Counted from the first letter of the stretch, positions 11,042 through 21,294 are shown. The stretch is DNA of 64,000 bases from Anthostomella pinea (GCA_963556695.1 CAUWAG010000003.1:744001-808000); one strand, 5' to 3'. The notes: generated by a model not told the origin, from the sequence alone. Translations and numbers: made by a program.

Positions 11042-11668
11042 ATGCGAAGCTACATCGGTATCTGGCCTTAGCGCCAGCTCTAGAACATCTGGATCATCTT
11101 GTTCCTGCAAGCGATCTGCATCATCATCTTCAGCAACTTCTCCCTCCTACTCCTCAACGCCGCGGAGAAGTTCTCTAATGACTCCCGCTCCGGCAGCAGC
11201 AATACAAACGACACGTACTACGGCTACACGCGCGACGAGGCGACCAACTACTACCCCAGCCTCAAAAACTCCATGCGGATGAACTTAGATATCGGCACGT
11301 CAATACTGAACCTGTTCGAGATCATCATGTCATTGTTGGGGAAAGGCAAGCTCAGCCCTATTGTGCTGTGCGTGACGGCGGCCGTGAAGACGACCGCGTG
11401 GTTCATCTTGCGGATCTTGGGGACTCGCGCCAACCTACAGCTCCGTACCGTTCTAGTCAATACCTTTGTCGGGTTTGCAATTTGGCTCCTGAGTCTGCTG
11501 CAGCTGGGGCTCGCTGCGTATGTTGGGCATGAGGTGCGCAAGGGACGGCTGCCGAGGAAGACGCCCGAGGACAACGGCAATGACATGGGACTTCGGGATA
11601 AACACCTGAACCAGGACTCCGGGCGGCAGTCGGTTGGAGAGCTAGAATATTGCTTCTGGTGTGTATAA
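11042..11668 (+). pseudogene. small multi-pass membrane protein, 5' end broken or unresolved
   Basis: From 11099 the frame is open for 189 codons and codes a clear membrane protein. Hydrophobic segments lie at ICIIIFSNFSLLLLNAA, LNLFEIIMSLLG, IVLCVTAAVKTTAWFIL and FVGFAIWLLSLLQLGLAAYVG, with a hydrophilic loop carrying NDS and NDT sequons between the first two, and a basic tail (GHEVRKGRLPRK) at the C-terminal end. The only upstream in-frame ATG is 11042, but TAG codons at 11069 and 11081 interrupt it. Both could come from CAG by a C-to-T change. No intron of workable length removes them. So either the gene is a recent pseudogene or the first exon is elsewhere. I do not recognise the family. 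It lies downstream of a promoter-like segment repeated at 15.2 kb. Confidence 0.5.
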
Positions 11669-11711
11669 GAGTAATTAATGTGTTGCATACTGGGCGTGAA
11701 GATTTAAAAAT

Positions 11712-11790
11712 ACTGAAATAAGCAGATAGGCATAAGCAGCTCATAGCTATAAAGTTTTATTCATGCTTATTCCAGCGTGCTTATCCCATT
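11712..11790. repeat. 79-bp MITE, copy 2
   Basis: The left arm starts actgaaataagcagatagg; the right arm ends gcgtgcttatcccatt. Same architecture as 10535-10614, with two ATAAGC boxes per arm in inverted orientation. It sits 43 bp after the stop of the membrane-protein frame. Confidence 0.7.
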
Positions 11791-12057
11791 TATAAGAAAC
11801 GCACCTCTCGTTCAGTATATCGTCCTTCAAACGGGCACAAACCCTTTATACACAATGACCATTCAATTTTTAAGACCCTAAAATTGGAGAGCAGAGGGCG
11901 GCTTAGGGGCAATTGAAATGGAAGGGCGCCTGAAATGCCTGCACCCAAACAAGGCAACACTCGCTACCTTGACAACCGTAGCAACACCACCTCTATCTCA
12001 CGGCCCTCAAAAAATCCAAAAAACCTACCATGCCCGAGCTTCCCACATCTGCCCACC

Positions 12058-12790
12058 ATGGAACTCATGTACGCCCGCCTCATCACGCCCTCCAATATCG
12101 GCATCATCACCATCTACCTGGCCACCACCCTCGTCCTCCTCGCCCTCCCCCATCGCGAGCGCATCGCGCAACTGATCCATATGCACCTGATGGACGATAT
12201 CATGATCTTACGCGAGGCACTCTACATGATCGGCATAGACATATACCCGTGGCTCATCCCCGCCGCTGCAGCCGCATGCTGCGTCGGTGTCTGCGTGTTG
12301 GTCTGGTACCTGCCGCTGGGGCTGGCCGGCAGCTGCCTCGTCGGGTTTTTCTTGGTCACGCTGGTTGTGCTGCTGGTTGCGCTGCCGGCTTGGATGTTCT
12401 GGGAGTGCTGGCATGCTGACATGAAGGAAAGGCGACGGCAAGTACGGGTGAGTAATCCATTCAACCGTCCCCATCTCCAACCACCCGCCCAGAACCGAAA
12501 AACAACCCGCCCAGGAGCTGACTACTTCCCAGAAAGCATACGGGCATATACGCTTCATGCGCCGCCTCGTAGAAGGCCCCGACTGGCCGACTCAAACCCC
12601 CTGGAAGCAGATCTTCTGGCTCGCTGACGCCTCCTACCGAAATCTGGGCGGGAATTGGATGGAGGACATTGTCACTGATTTCGGGCTTGCAGCTTACGGC
12701 GCACCGGCCACGTACCGAGAGGCGCAACTCGCCACGGTCACAATGTTTCGGGAACGGCTTGGCGATTATATCGAGATGGTCGAAGCTTGA
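12058..12790 (+). CDS. unrecognised membrane protein, LAD...GGNW family, member A
   Basis: Exon 1 is 12058-12447 and exon 2 is 12533-12790, with an 85-nt intron (GTGAGT...TTCCCAG, phase 0), giving 215 aa. The start ATG sits in CCACCATGG. Exon 1 codes an N-terminal hydrophobic helix (IGIITIYLATTLVLLAL), an amphipathic stretch, and a long hydrophobic block of two helices (residues about 64-112), then a basic KERRRQVR end. Exon 2 codes a soluble domain: KAYGHIRFMRRLVEG, then FWLADASYRNLGGNWMEDIV. The minus-strand gene at 13594-14308 has the same plan: an exon 1 of 131 rather than 130 codons, an intron at the same place and phase just before (K/D)(A/N)YG, and the same MRRL and LAD..Y...GGNW motifs. 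The two are tail-to-tail paralogs. Function is unknown; a membrane-anchored protein with a cytosolic or lumenal C-terminal domain is inferred. Confidence 0.72.
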
Positions 12791-13593
12791 ACATTGCTCG
12801 GGTGTTGCGAGGATGTCCTTCCGCAGTTGCTGGGTGAGGGGTAGGGGTTGTCTGTGATGGTGTCTGATGTCAAAGAGTTTAGCATGGAGGGAACTTGTGA
12901 CCAGCTCTTGTATTCTCTAGATACATGGTTGCATCATCACATGCAGTCAATAGGTTACTGGGATAGATAAAGCACACTGCACCGACAAGTCACATTCACA
13001 GTGGCTTTTGGAGCAGACAAAGCTTGGCCTGTAGTTCCATCTTCCTCATTCCATAAAGCGAAGACACATTCGGGTGAAAAGGCTGCACATCGGATGACCG
13101 TGCTCCGTCAAAGGAAAAAACTATCTATCCCCAGGCAAGATGCTTCCCTATGGTAGCATGCAAACAGCTAGCAATCCTGATCCTCCACCAAGTGAGCGAC
13201 CAAGTCTTCTCAGTCTTCCCGACCAACACCCAAGCTCGAGAGTGTTCATGGGCTCGGAGCTCTCAACACCTAAAATACATAGCGGGATATTCATATACAC
13301 AACGGTTCACTCTTGCGAAGATGTTGCACAAGCACCGTTTTGTCTCCTTGCTTGACCCTTTCCTTATTTTTCTCCTGCAAAGCCCCTCATCAATACCTCG
13401 TCCGTTTGGAGAGGCCTTGACATTCTCCAGGAGCACAATGCTCGGGTGGAAACGCTTTGCATAGGGGTATATGGGCCGCCAAGTATCTCCCGATTTGCCG
13501 TTATCTTGACAGGTTGTCGGGCTGGTGAGGGTAGAGGACGAAGCTTAGGGCGTGAGCTTGGCGTGTAGTGGCTGGTGGTTGTACTCTCCATGG
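12791..13593. other. 803 bp between two convergent paralogs
   Basis: The 3' regions of the facing genes. Open frames at 13140-13464 lack coding features. The part at 13513-13577 is duplicated at 18230-18294 (see repeat entries). Confidence 0.5.
13513..13577. repeat. 65-bp segment duplicated at 18230-18294
   Basis: Starts gttgtcgggctggtgagggt here and gttgtcggggtcgtgagggt at 18230. By hand count, roughly 54 of 65 positions match without gaps. It lies just 3' of member B of the membrane family. Confidence 0.7.
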
Positions 13594-14308
13594 CTATCCT
13601 ACCCGTTCTTGTCTGATGGCTTCCAGCAGGCCTGGGTTATGTTGTCTGATCCATCGGACGTAGATGTTTAATCCATTGTCGAATGTTCCTATCGTCTCTC
13701 CTGGATGTGCGAAGGCTCTAACTGCCCGACCCCAGTTCCCTCCGATGTCGTAGTATATTGAGTCGGCTAGGCGTAGGAGCCGTTCCGCCAGAGTGCTGTC
13801 AGGATACATGGCCCTCCCGGTGACGGCGCAAGCCCACAGTCTTCTCATCCCGTAATTGTCCTACACTACCTGTTAGCAATGTATCTCTTGATCGTCCCAC
13901 GGCTGGACTCCTTACCCGCATCGACGCAAGATGCTGTGCAGACCCGATGTGCAAGTAGGGCCACACCACGACCCATATGGCAAGGGACAGGAGATAGGCA
14001 GCCAGGTGGTGAAGAGAGCCCCTGCTAAGCATCGCAATTGCAAGCGGGCTAGTCACCGTGATCGGAATCCAGAAGGCGAAGCGGGCTGCGACCAGCTTTG
14101 CTGCACGCGAAAGGTCGAAGTGCATAAGAAAGTAAAACCGTATTTTCAGAAAGAACAGTCGTACTTTCCTCTGACAAACGCGTAGGCCATGTCTTGCGAG
14201 CTGAAAGCACAGGTATAAAATTCGGATGGTACCAGCAATGCCGTAACGTGTTGTCGCAAAGAGGATTATCTTGGCGGCCACAATGAAGCAGGCGAAGGTG
14301 AGGTCCAT
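13594..14308 (-). CDS. unrecognised membrane protein, LAD...GGNW family, member B
   Basis: Exon 1 is 14308-13916 and exon 2 is 13860-13594, with a 55-nt intron (GTAAGG...GTGTAG, phase 0), giving 219 aa. An earlier CAG acceptor would bring an in-frame TAG, so the later one is used. Exon 1 has a hydrophobic start (FACFIVAAKIILFA), a basic middle (CQRKVRLFFLKIRFY) and hydrophobic segments (FAFWIPITVTSPLAIAML and LAAYLLSLAIWVVVWPYL). Exon 2 begins DNYGMRRLWACAV and holds LLRLADSIYYDIGGNWGRAV, matching member A at 12058-12790. Overall identity is low outside these motifs, so the pair is old or fast-evolving. Both flanks of this gene recur around 18.2-18.9 kb without the coding part. No family name is known to me. 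Confidence 0.72.
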
Positions 14309-14564
14309 CGTGGCGCGGACACCTTTGACAAGGAGATGCTGTGCGGGAGGTTGTGGGTCGAGAAGCGCGAAAGGCGGCTAGGTTTTGATGATTATGCCAC
14401 GATGTATTTGTGTGATAATTAGAAGATAGGCGGAGGTGATTGTGCGATTGTGCGATTGCGATTGCGATTGAATTATCCCATTTTTATTATGTTAAGTTGC
14501 GACTTGACGATGCGTCCCAGGCAGCTTCTACGTGGCAGGCAGTCGCGACTGTTACTTCAAGATA

Positions 14565-14727
14565 GCTGCAGGGCTGATTGGGAGTGGGAGAGAGATCGCA
14601 AGATGACTTCACATCCGAGGCAAGTACGGAATATATATGTCGATGCGGTTGATTTGAAATTCGCCTGCTCAGGGAACACTGTATTTCGACTGGAAGGACC
14701 AAAAAGTCAAACGCCCAAAGTTAAATA
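14565..14727. repeat. promoter-side segment of member B, duplicated at 18.48-18.87 kb
   Basis: The core 14581-14683 matches 18497-18597: both contain ggcaagtacggaat and tgatttgaaattcgcctgct, with only small gaps. A second block, aacgcccaaagtta (14709-14722), recurs near 18847. It lies upstream of member B on that gene's strand, so it probably includes its promoter or leader. Confidence 0.72.
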
Positions 14728-14867
14728 GGTACCTAAGAAGAGCTGGAGGGAGAAACCAACACATACATCGAGACAGTTCGTATATGGGAGTAGAAACAAT
14801 TCCTACCAGCGCTTGCTTTTGCTTGAGCTCCCATTTGTCGCTCGCTGTCTTCGTTTGTCCACCTCTT

Positions 14868-15164
14868 CTAGAAAGAGTCATATAATTTACTCAAAACGCC
14901 CTCGGGAAGTTGACCAGAGCCAGCTGGGAAGTTTTCGTCCTGAGTCTTGCGGATCTGAATATCCTCTTGGAGCTGATAGATGAGGCTCTCGGAGGTCGGA
15001 TAGACCCCACGATTATAATCTCCTGAGATCTCGCGATGGAGGGTCGGGAAAGTAGCCCGGATTGCCGCTCGAAAGTTGCAAATCCGGCTCATCGCAGAGT
15101 AGTCGATCTTCTGGTGCTGCACACGGTCCATTAGTAGGCGGCATTTGGCCATGTCAGAATACAT
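14868..15164 (-). CDS. hypothetical protein, 98 aa
   Basis: A single frame from ATG 15164. The protein is soluble and mixed in charge (MDRVQHQKIDYSAMSRICNF, then a QLQEDIQIRKTQDE segment that may be helical). No signal peptide or known motif. Composition is more gene-like than the frames around it, but a missing exon or chance cannot be excluded. It lies between duplicated promoter-like sequence and the membrane-family locus. Confidence 0.35.
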   Translation of the reverse strand: MYSDMAKCRLLMDRVQHQKIDYSAMSRICNFRAAIRATFPTLHREISGDYNRGVYPTSESLIYQLQEDIQIRKTQDENFPAGSGQLPEGVLSKLYDSF

Positions 15165-15169
15165 GCTCA

Positions 15170-15308
15170 GTGGCGGTTCTAGCCTTGTTATGGTTATCTA
15201 GCCTTGTTGTCATCCATTGGGATCACATGCAGCCGTCAGAGATCCCTCTCACACCTATTTAAGTAGGAAGGTACGCTTCTCAGCCATCCTTGTCCCCCTT
15301 CTACTATA
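15170..15308 (+). promoter_or_regulatory. promoter-like segment, copy 2, cut off by a transposon
   Basis: Holds tgggatcacatgcagccgtc and cacacctatttaagtaggaa, in the same order as the segment at 10.8-11.0 kb. The TATA-like ctatttaag lies about 50 bp before the transposon insertion site at 15308. The next plus-strand ORF starts at 17880, 144 bp past the other end of the transposon. Confidence 0.45.
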
Positions 15309-17734
15309 ACGGCGGGGGTATAGATGTGGGACAGCCCTAGATGTGGGACAGTTTTCACACCAAAAGACCACACTTGCACCCACACATAACTCCATCTGGA
15401 TTGAGGCCCTAGATAATATAAAAACAGCAAAAGAATCGCCTTTTCTTGGAGTTTTTAGCAATACTAATTTTTGTCGCGGTACCGTGCAGGCTGGCGGATT
15501 GCGCTGCGCGAAGATCGAACCACAATGGGCTCCTCATCCTCCTCATCCTCGCTTTCGTCCCCTTCATCAACAACAACCCCTTCATCCTCAACACCCTTTA
15601 AGGGCTCAAATTCTTCTGAATCTGATGATTCAGGCAAGAGAGAGTCATTAGAGAGTGGTCTCTCTGATTCATTCGTGTGCAGGTTCTGCAATTTGGCCAC
15701 AATTCGTCATCTCTCGGCCCGCTGCTCGATCAAGACTTGTGCAGCCTCCGTTTGCTTGATCTGCTCCTGAATAATGTCCCTAACTCTCCATAGCCGTTGA
15801 TTAGGCTCTTCTTGAAGTGCCTTACGGCGCTTTTTTGGCTGTAGACGCTCCATTTCGGCGTCTTTTGCATCCAATAGCTCTTTTACGAGGGCTAGCTCAA
15901 CCACCATCTCATCGTACGACTTTGCAACCGAGCGTACTGCTGATCGCTGCTCAGGGGTCTCAGCAACTGGTGATAGCATCAGGGCTATGTCCTGTCCTGA
16001 TTTAGGGGCTTCTAGGGCCTCGTGGGTGGTCTCGGGGTCCATTATAGCAGCTGCTGCTGCTTGGATCTCCGCCGCCTTCACCACATGCTCGTTCGTCAAC
16101 GTTTTTCGTCGATTTACAGGCCAAAGCCCAGCAGTACGCCACCCCGAACGCACAATAGCCGGCGTAGCTTCATCGCGAGCTTTCGCTAGGCAACTGAGGA
16201 ACTTAATCTTGCCAATAGGGGCCGAATCGTTGAGCTGGCCAAGCTGATTGATCAAGCGGCAGTAGGCGGCTTTAATAACAGAGAATACTATCAAATCCAG
16301 CGGCTGGAAGATATGAGACTATCCCTATTAGCAAAATAACTACTAACTGATCATCTAACTTACCGTGTGAACTGGAAAAAAGCACATATATACATTGTTA
16401 ATGTAGCAAAGATATATAAACTCATCCGAGCAGTGGCTGCCATGGCCATCTAATATTAGGAGGCGAGAATCATTGGGATCTTCAGGAGCTGTATCAGAGA
16501 GATACACCTGAGGCTTATTAGCACATAGTTAACGAGTAGTACTCGTTATTTATTCGCCTTTTTAAGCCACTTTAACGCGATCTCGTTCGAGGACCAGCCG
16601 TTAATAGAGTACGTCACTATCCACTTTGCCATCGCGAGATGCTCAATAATGAGCTGCTCTTTAAACCACTGAGTCTGTATCGACTTCGCCTTGAAAATAA
16701 TGAGCGGCTGGAGCTTCTTCCTAGTGGCAGTGATCAATTCGATCACTGTAGTCCACGTGCGGTTGTCGTTAGACTTGACGTTGGCCCTTTTTGAGCCAGA
16801 ACTACCTATTACAAGGCCATCAGACCTATTATCGGCCCAGTCAGCCGTCCGAAAAGCACTTGGATTGGGCGCTTACATACTGCCAGCCCTGCATAATGCT
16901 GTACTTATTGATATTTGTCCGGTTCACGGGTTTGATAAAGGCGAACTGCTTATAGAGATCATGGAAGCTATTGATGTTCTTGGGTGTGGCGGCGTTGATA
17001 CGCTTGTAGTCCAGCTTTCTGCCCATCTTGGTCTTTATCTCTGGGTGCTTGCGGATGAAATTTCGCATGTATTTGCTCCCTAAATGATCTGCCCTGCCCT
17101 CAGACTGTAGGATCTTCCGGATGATGTACCTCATATTGCCGTGAGTTAGCGCGTGGCCAGCCTTCTCTTGATAGAGGATCCATAATACAACCTGAGTTTC
17201 TTGTGCAGGGCTTAACTTTTGGCTCCTAAGAGCCCCCTCACGGCTAGTCAGCGTTGGGCGCATTGTGGTGCCGTCTATCTTCGGCGCGAGAGTTGATTTC
17301 GGTACTCTCCAGCGCTAATGCGCCTTGCGGAGGGATATGCCATCGTTCATAGCGGCAATTGCCTCTGCGAGGTCTTTTGGAGTGTACGAAGGAGGCATTT
17401 CAACGTACTGAAGCCTATGATGCTGACAGAAAAAAAAGAAAAAAAAGAACAGCAGAACTTCTGCTACAGTGAAGGGGATAGGGGGCACGGGTCCCATTAC
17501 CCCTTAGATTAGGGCCGGGAGTGCTAACTTCCAACCCCCACAGCGGCCTATCCCGCAGTGGTAAACCTGATGAAACCAGCACTGCTGAAAACAACAAGAA
17601 AAGACGATTTCAATGCAGTATTTACGATATCTAGGGCTTCATTACCGGTAGAGATATGTGTACGTGAACATTGTGATGTTGGGTGTGAAAACTGTCCCAC
17701 ATCTAGGGCTGTCCCACATCTATGCCCCCGCCGT
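15309..17734 (-). mobile_element. pogo/Fot1-type DNA transposon, 2426 bp, with about 50-bp TIRs and TA target duplication
   Basis: The left end begins acggcgggggtatagatgtg; the reverse complement of the right end begins acggcgggggcatagatgtg. The repeats stay near-identical for about 50 bp, through gtgggacagttttcacacc. Each end is bordered by TA (15307-15308 and 17735-17736), the target duplication of the Tc1/mariner-pogo group. The near-identical TIRs argue for a fairly recent insertion, yet the transposase inside is broken. It sits between a promoter-like segment and the ORF at 17880. Confidence 0.92.
15464..17398 (-). pseudogene. pogo-type DDE transposase, degraded
   Basis: Reading right to left: PPSYTPKDLAEAIAAMNDG (psq-type DNA-binding helix start, ATG 17398); a CENP-B-like HTH region with MRYIIRKILQSEGRADHLG and YMRNFIRKHPEIK; a catalytic segment with VIELITATRKKLQPLIIFKAK; NGWSSNEIALKWL; LLILDGHGSH near 16455 (second catalytic Asp); and a C-terminal part with SGWRTAGLWPVNRRK. 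The first catalytic block, which should read like MDE, instead reads IMQG. The parts fall in different frames with stops between, so no full protein can be made. The C-terminus is acidic and Ser-rich (15464-15700). Confidence 0.85.
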
Positions 17735-17879
17735 TAAATCATTACTAAACCTCACAGCTTTCAGCTTCTATCGTATACTTTCACTCACTGCACCGAGTCG
17801 ACCGACATAGCGTAAACGCCACGATACACTTACTCAACGACTTTTCCTATTAAATTCTCGACTGCTAAAACCAGCTAAA

Positions 17880-18245
17880 ATGTCCCGACGTGCAACGTTC
17901 GCATGTGTCATCCTATTAACGGCGACCATCATTGCTGTTGGGGTGGCCACGACAATGAGCCTCTGTGCAATACTTTCCGATTCTTGTATTCTCTGGACGC
18001 AAGGAAGAAACGATCAAGGCAACCAAGATGGAGGCGGGCAAGGCTGGAGCAACAACGCGCACCTGACATCGACTGAACAAAACGGCACCAATCTCACGAC
18101 TATTCTGACATCAACTGAACCAAACGGCACCAATCTCACGACTAGCATCGACTGGCTCAACCCGTACCCCAGAGAGCACGACCGCAGCGTACGGGCGACA
18201 CTAAGACTAACCTATGTGGCCCCTAACACGTTGTCGGGGTCGTGA
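17880..18245 (+). CDS. small secreted or membrane-anchored protein with N-glycosylation repeats, 121 aa
   Basis: ATG 17880 starts MSRRATFACVILLTATIIAV, a signal peptide or signal anchor. The middle is Gly/Asn/Gln-rich. Then come two copies of a 13-residue unit, TSTEQNGTNLTTI and TSTEPNGTNLTTS, each with NGT and NLT glycosylation sites; the DNA repeats are almost identical. The last codons run into a segment (from 18230) duplicated from 13513, so the present C-terminus may be a product of that duplication. A pogo transposon ends 145 bp upstream and separates the ORF from a promoter-like segment. No family is recognised. Expression is doubtful. Confidence 0.45.
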   Translation: MSRRATFACVILLTATIIAVGVATTMSLCAILSDSCILWTQGRNDQGNQDGGGQGWSNNAHLTSTEQNGTNLTTILTSTEPNGTNLTTSIDWLNPYPREHDRSVRATLRLTYVAPNTLSGS

Positions 18246-18865
18246 GGGTATATGACGAAGCCTAAGGCGTGAGTTCGGAATGTAGTGACTGGTGCCTTAG
18301 GTGGTGTTCGGGGGACGACGTTGCAGGGCTATACAGTGGACATAAGGGAATATCCAGGGCAGGACAGTGTTAGATCCTCCATCATCTTCACATACCACAA
18401 TGCCACTCGTTGGACCCTCCACCACAAAGTTCAGTCCTGGAGAAACTCTCTAGATGTACCTCCTAGACGTTGATTTCATGGCTGCGGGGCTGACGCGGAG
18501 CGGGAGGATCGTAAGATGACTTTGCATCAAAGGCAAGTACGGAATGTATATGTCAATGCGGGGTGATTTGAAATTCGCCTGCTCAGGTAACACTGTACCT
18601 GTATGTAGGTAGGTAGTAGGCACAGAGCCGTTGTGTTTACAGCATGTGGTTCCGCTAGCAGCTGATAGGTGTAGACACTCGATGGACTGGGGAGGGAGTC
18701 GCCCAGCATTCCCAATGCCTTTATAGTGACAAATACAGGTGATATTGGGGGTTCATAAACCAGGTACGGATCGATGTCTTCTCAGAGCCGTGCCCTCGGT
18801 CTGCCGAGTGTCACGCATCTTGCCTCTGACAATGACTATAAAGTCGAACGCCCAAAGTTAGATAA
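18230..18865. repeat. decayed third copy of the membrane-family locus: flanks only
   Basis: 18230-18294 matches the 3' flank of member B (13513-13577), and 18497-18597 matches its 5' flank (14581-14683), in the same orientation and order. In member B these blocks are about 1 kb apart and enclose the gene. Here only about 200 bp lie between them and no family coding sequence remains. A further match (18835-18865) is displaced by about 240 bp of unrelated sequence. Confidence 0.7.
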
Positions 18866-18870
18866 CTTGC

Positions 18871-19796
18871 TTGAAGTGCCCTCATGCCCGCAGGGTACTC
18901 ATCTTTACACTAGAAACACAATCCAGTCACCACCACTGCACGTTACCCTCTTTCACTTACTGACCACTACCGCCACCAGTCTGCGCTGTTGTTGTTTTGA
19001 CCAGTCACTTTCCAGCAACATATCGAGTGGGCTGATCCGAGTCAACTCCAGTAAAACGCAGATGAATGCCCACATAATTATAAGTGCCTAACGATACAGA
19101 CTGGAGTTACTATTCAGTTTCCCTCGAACCCATTGACGATAAGCACCGCAAGCAAGGCACTCTATAAAGTTAATCGCGAGCTTGTAAACAATATTAGGTC
19201 CGTCACGACCTTAAACTGTACGTAAGACTTAATATTTGCGGGATAGATCTTTTATTCAGCAGACTAATAACCTTGTCCGCTTTGTGTTTTTTTCCGACCT
19301 GGTTGCTTCGCGTTGCCCCTTGTTTAACTTTAGTTATGTTGGATCCATGCGATTCCAGACTGCAAACCATCTATACCAGGACCCATATGTATGATTAGAT
19401 AAGATAAGATAGTGGATTGAGAGGGCACTTGGCCAGACCTTCGAGTCCAGCTAGATTCCTCTCAATCCAACCATCAGCAACATCATGACCTTGACCCCAT
19501 ACTCGAGTATTATGATTGATCGTTCAAGCCTGTTCCAACACTGATCAGTATTGTCTCCCAAGGCAACACAGATAAGCAAGGAAAAGAAGAGGTCTTACTG
19601 TATCAACGTTCCTGACACGAGACTCGGGATACAGCCAAAGATCTGGATCTTTTGTCGCAAACGTTCCTCAAGAGGCGATTCGAGGCACAGCACGAGATCC
19701 GAGGTTTTTTACTGCAAACGTTCCTCCAGAGGCGACTCGAGGCAATAGATTACGCTGCAATCACAGCAATACTCATATCCCGCGCGGCAGCACAGA
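18871..19796. other. intergenic, short direct repeat
   Basis: No gene is supported. A degenerate direct repeat of about 32 bp (aacgttcctcaagaggcgat at about 19660, aacgttcctccagaggcgac at about 19719) is the only structure seen. Confidence 0.5.
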
Positions 19797-20060
19797 CTGT
19801 TGACAGAACCCTCCCCCACACATCCATCCGACGCCCATCCGACACATGCCAGATTGTTGACAGAACCACCTGACACACATCCGTCCGACACACGCCCATC
19901 CCACACATGCCAGATGTTGACAGAACCACCTGACACACATCCGTCCGACACACGCCCATCCCACACGTGCCCATCTGACACGTCCATCCGACACGTCCAT
20001 CCGACACCACGTCCATCCGACACGTCCATCCGACACGCCCATATCCAACACAAGTACATC
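19797..20060. repeat. minisatellite, about 60-bp and 14-bp units
   Basis: Three units of about 57-60 bp, starting tgacagaacc, occur at 19800, 19857 and 19917. They are followed by a run of shorter units of the form gacacgtccatcc (19975-20040). Open frames across it on both strands are repeat translation, not genes. Confidence 0.85.
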
Positions 20061-20313
20061 CGACACGAGTACATCTGTTGGATAACAGGGGTCATGAAGA
20101 TGAGCCGAGTCCGACCGGCACAACCACGGTACGGCGGAGATGACCAGCACCAAACTGGGAACCGATCAGGGGCACCTGAACAGACAGAACAGATACAAGA
20201 CACTACATGCAATACACGAAGAATCACCCTCCAATCACTGAACTCGCTTGAATCCAACAGATGCCGTTGTCTTTACGCGGCTCCGCCACATTCTGTGAAA
20301 GAAGGGATACCCC

Positions 20314-21294
20314 ATGTGGATTATCAGATGGATAAAAAGCTATACTAACAGACGGTCGGCTAAGCTCCTTTTCGATGGAAAAGAGTCAGCAGCCCGAGAA
20401 TTGAGTGCTGGAGTCCCCCAGGGGTCCCCAGCGTCCCCCATCCTCTTCTTGTTATATGTTGCCATACTGTATGAAGAGCTTGAAGCAGCAGGCTTGCCCA
20501 TGATGGTAGTGGGCTTTGCTGATGATACCAACATGCTGGCGGTCCACCCGGATGCCAAGAGGAATTGCGAAGTCCTTAAAGAGGCATACCAGGTATGCGA
20601 GAGGTGGTCGGTTCGCCACGGAATGCAGTTCAACGCAAAAAAAAGCAAGGTTATACATTTTACGCGACAGCGGGAAAAAATCCTGGATCCGGTCCGAAAC
20701 GGGATGGTCCTGGTAAAGCCGGTACCGTCAGCTAGGTTCCTTAGAGTATACCTAGACAGAAAGTTGCGGTGGAACAGGCACCTAAAAGAGATAAAGGCAA
20801 AGATGGAACGCCAGATCTTCGGCTTCACCAGGATAGCGGCCTCCACGTGGGGATGTAGCGCGGCACGAGCCCAGGAGGTATATACCAAAGTGGTACGAAG
20901 CGCCATCGCCTTTGGCGCGACGGCGTGGCATACGCCATCGGAGGGCAACCAGGCCCAAGGGCTAGTAAAGAAGATGCTCACCACGCAAGCGGCGTGTTTA
21001 AGGGTGATGGCAGGGGCCTTTAAAGCCACGCCGCGACATTTGCCGGAGACAGAGACCGGTTGTCCCCCGCTGGACGCATACCTAGATATGAGGGTGGCGG
21101 CGTTTAAAGGTCGAATGTACGGAGAGGCTGGTAGACACGTTACTGCCGAAACAAGAAAGGTGGAAGGAAGAGAGGGCGAGAGACGCAAGGTTGGCGGTAA
21201 TGGAAGCCGCAAGGAGACCCGCGCAAGCCGGCAGGCGGGGGAGAGGTCGGCCTCGGCGGTCGCCCAACGCAATAGCGTCCCCACAGAAGGATAA
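20314..21294 (+). pseudogene. LINE reverse transcriptase fragment
   Basis: Key blocks are GVPQGSPASPILFLLYVAIL (RT motif 4 type) and VVGFADDTNML (catalytic FADD box). WSVRHGMQFNAKKSKVIHF and the LRVYLDRKLRWNRHL block follow, in the standard order of Tad/jockey-type RTs. The N-terminal fingers, endonuclease and ORF1 are absent, so this is a dead fragment. It would have copied the element RNA at the target site. Confidence 0.85.

Noticed and set aside
19709..20257. 182-codon Asp/Gly/Cys-patterned frame on the minus strand and its plus counterpart
   Set aside because: Translation of the minisatellite; repeat period, not selection, keeps the frame open.
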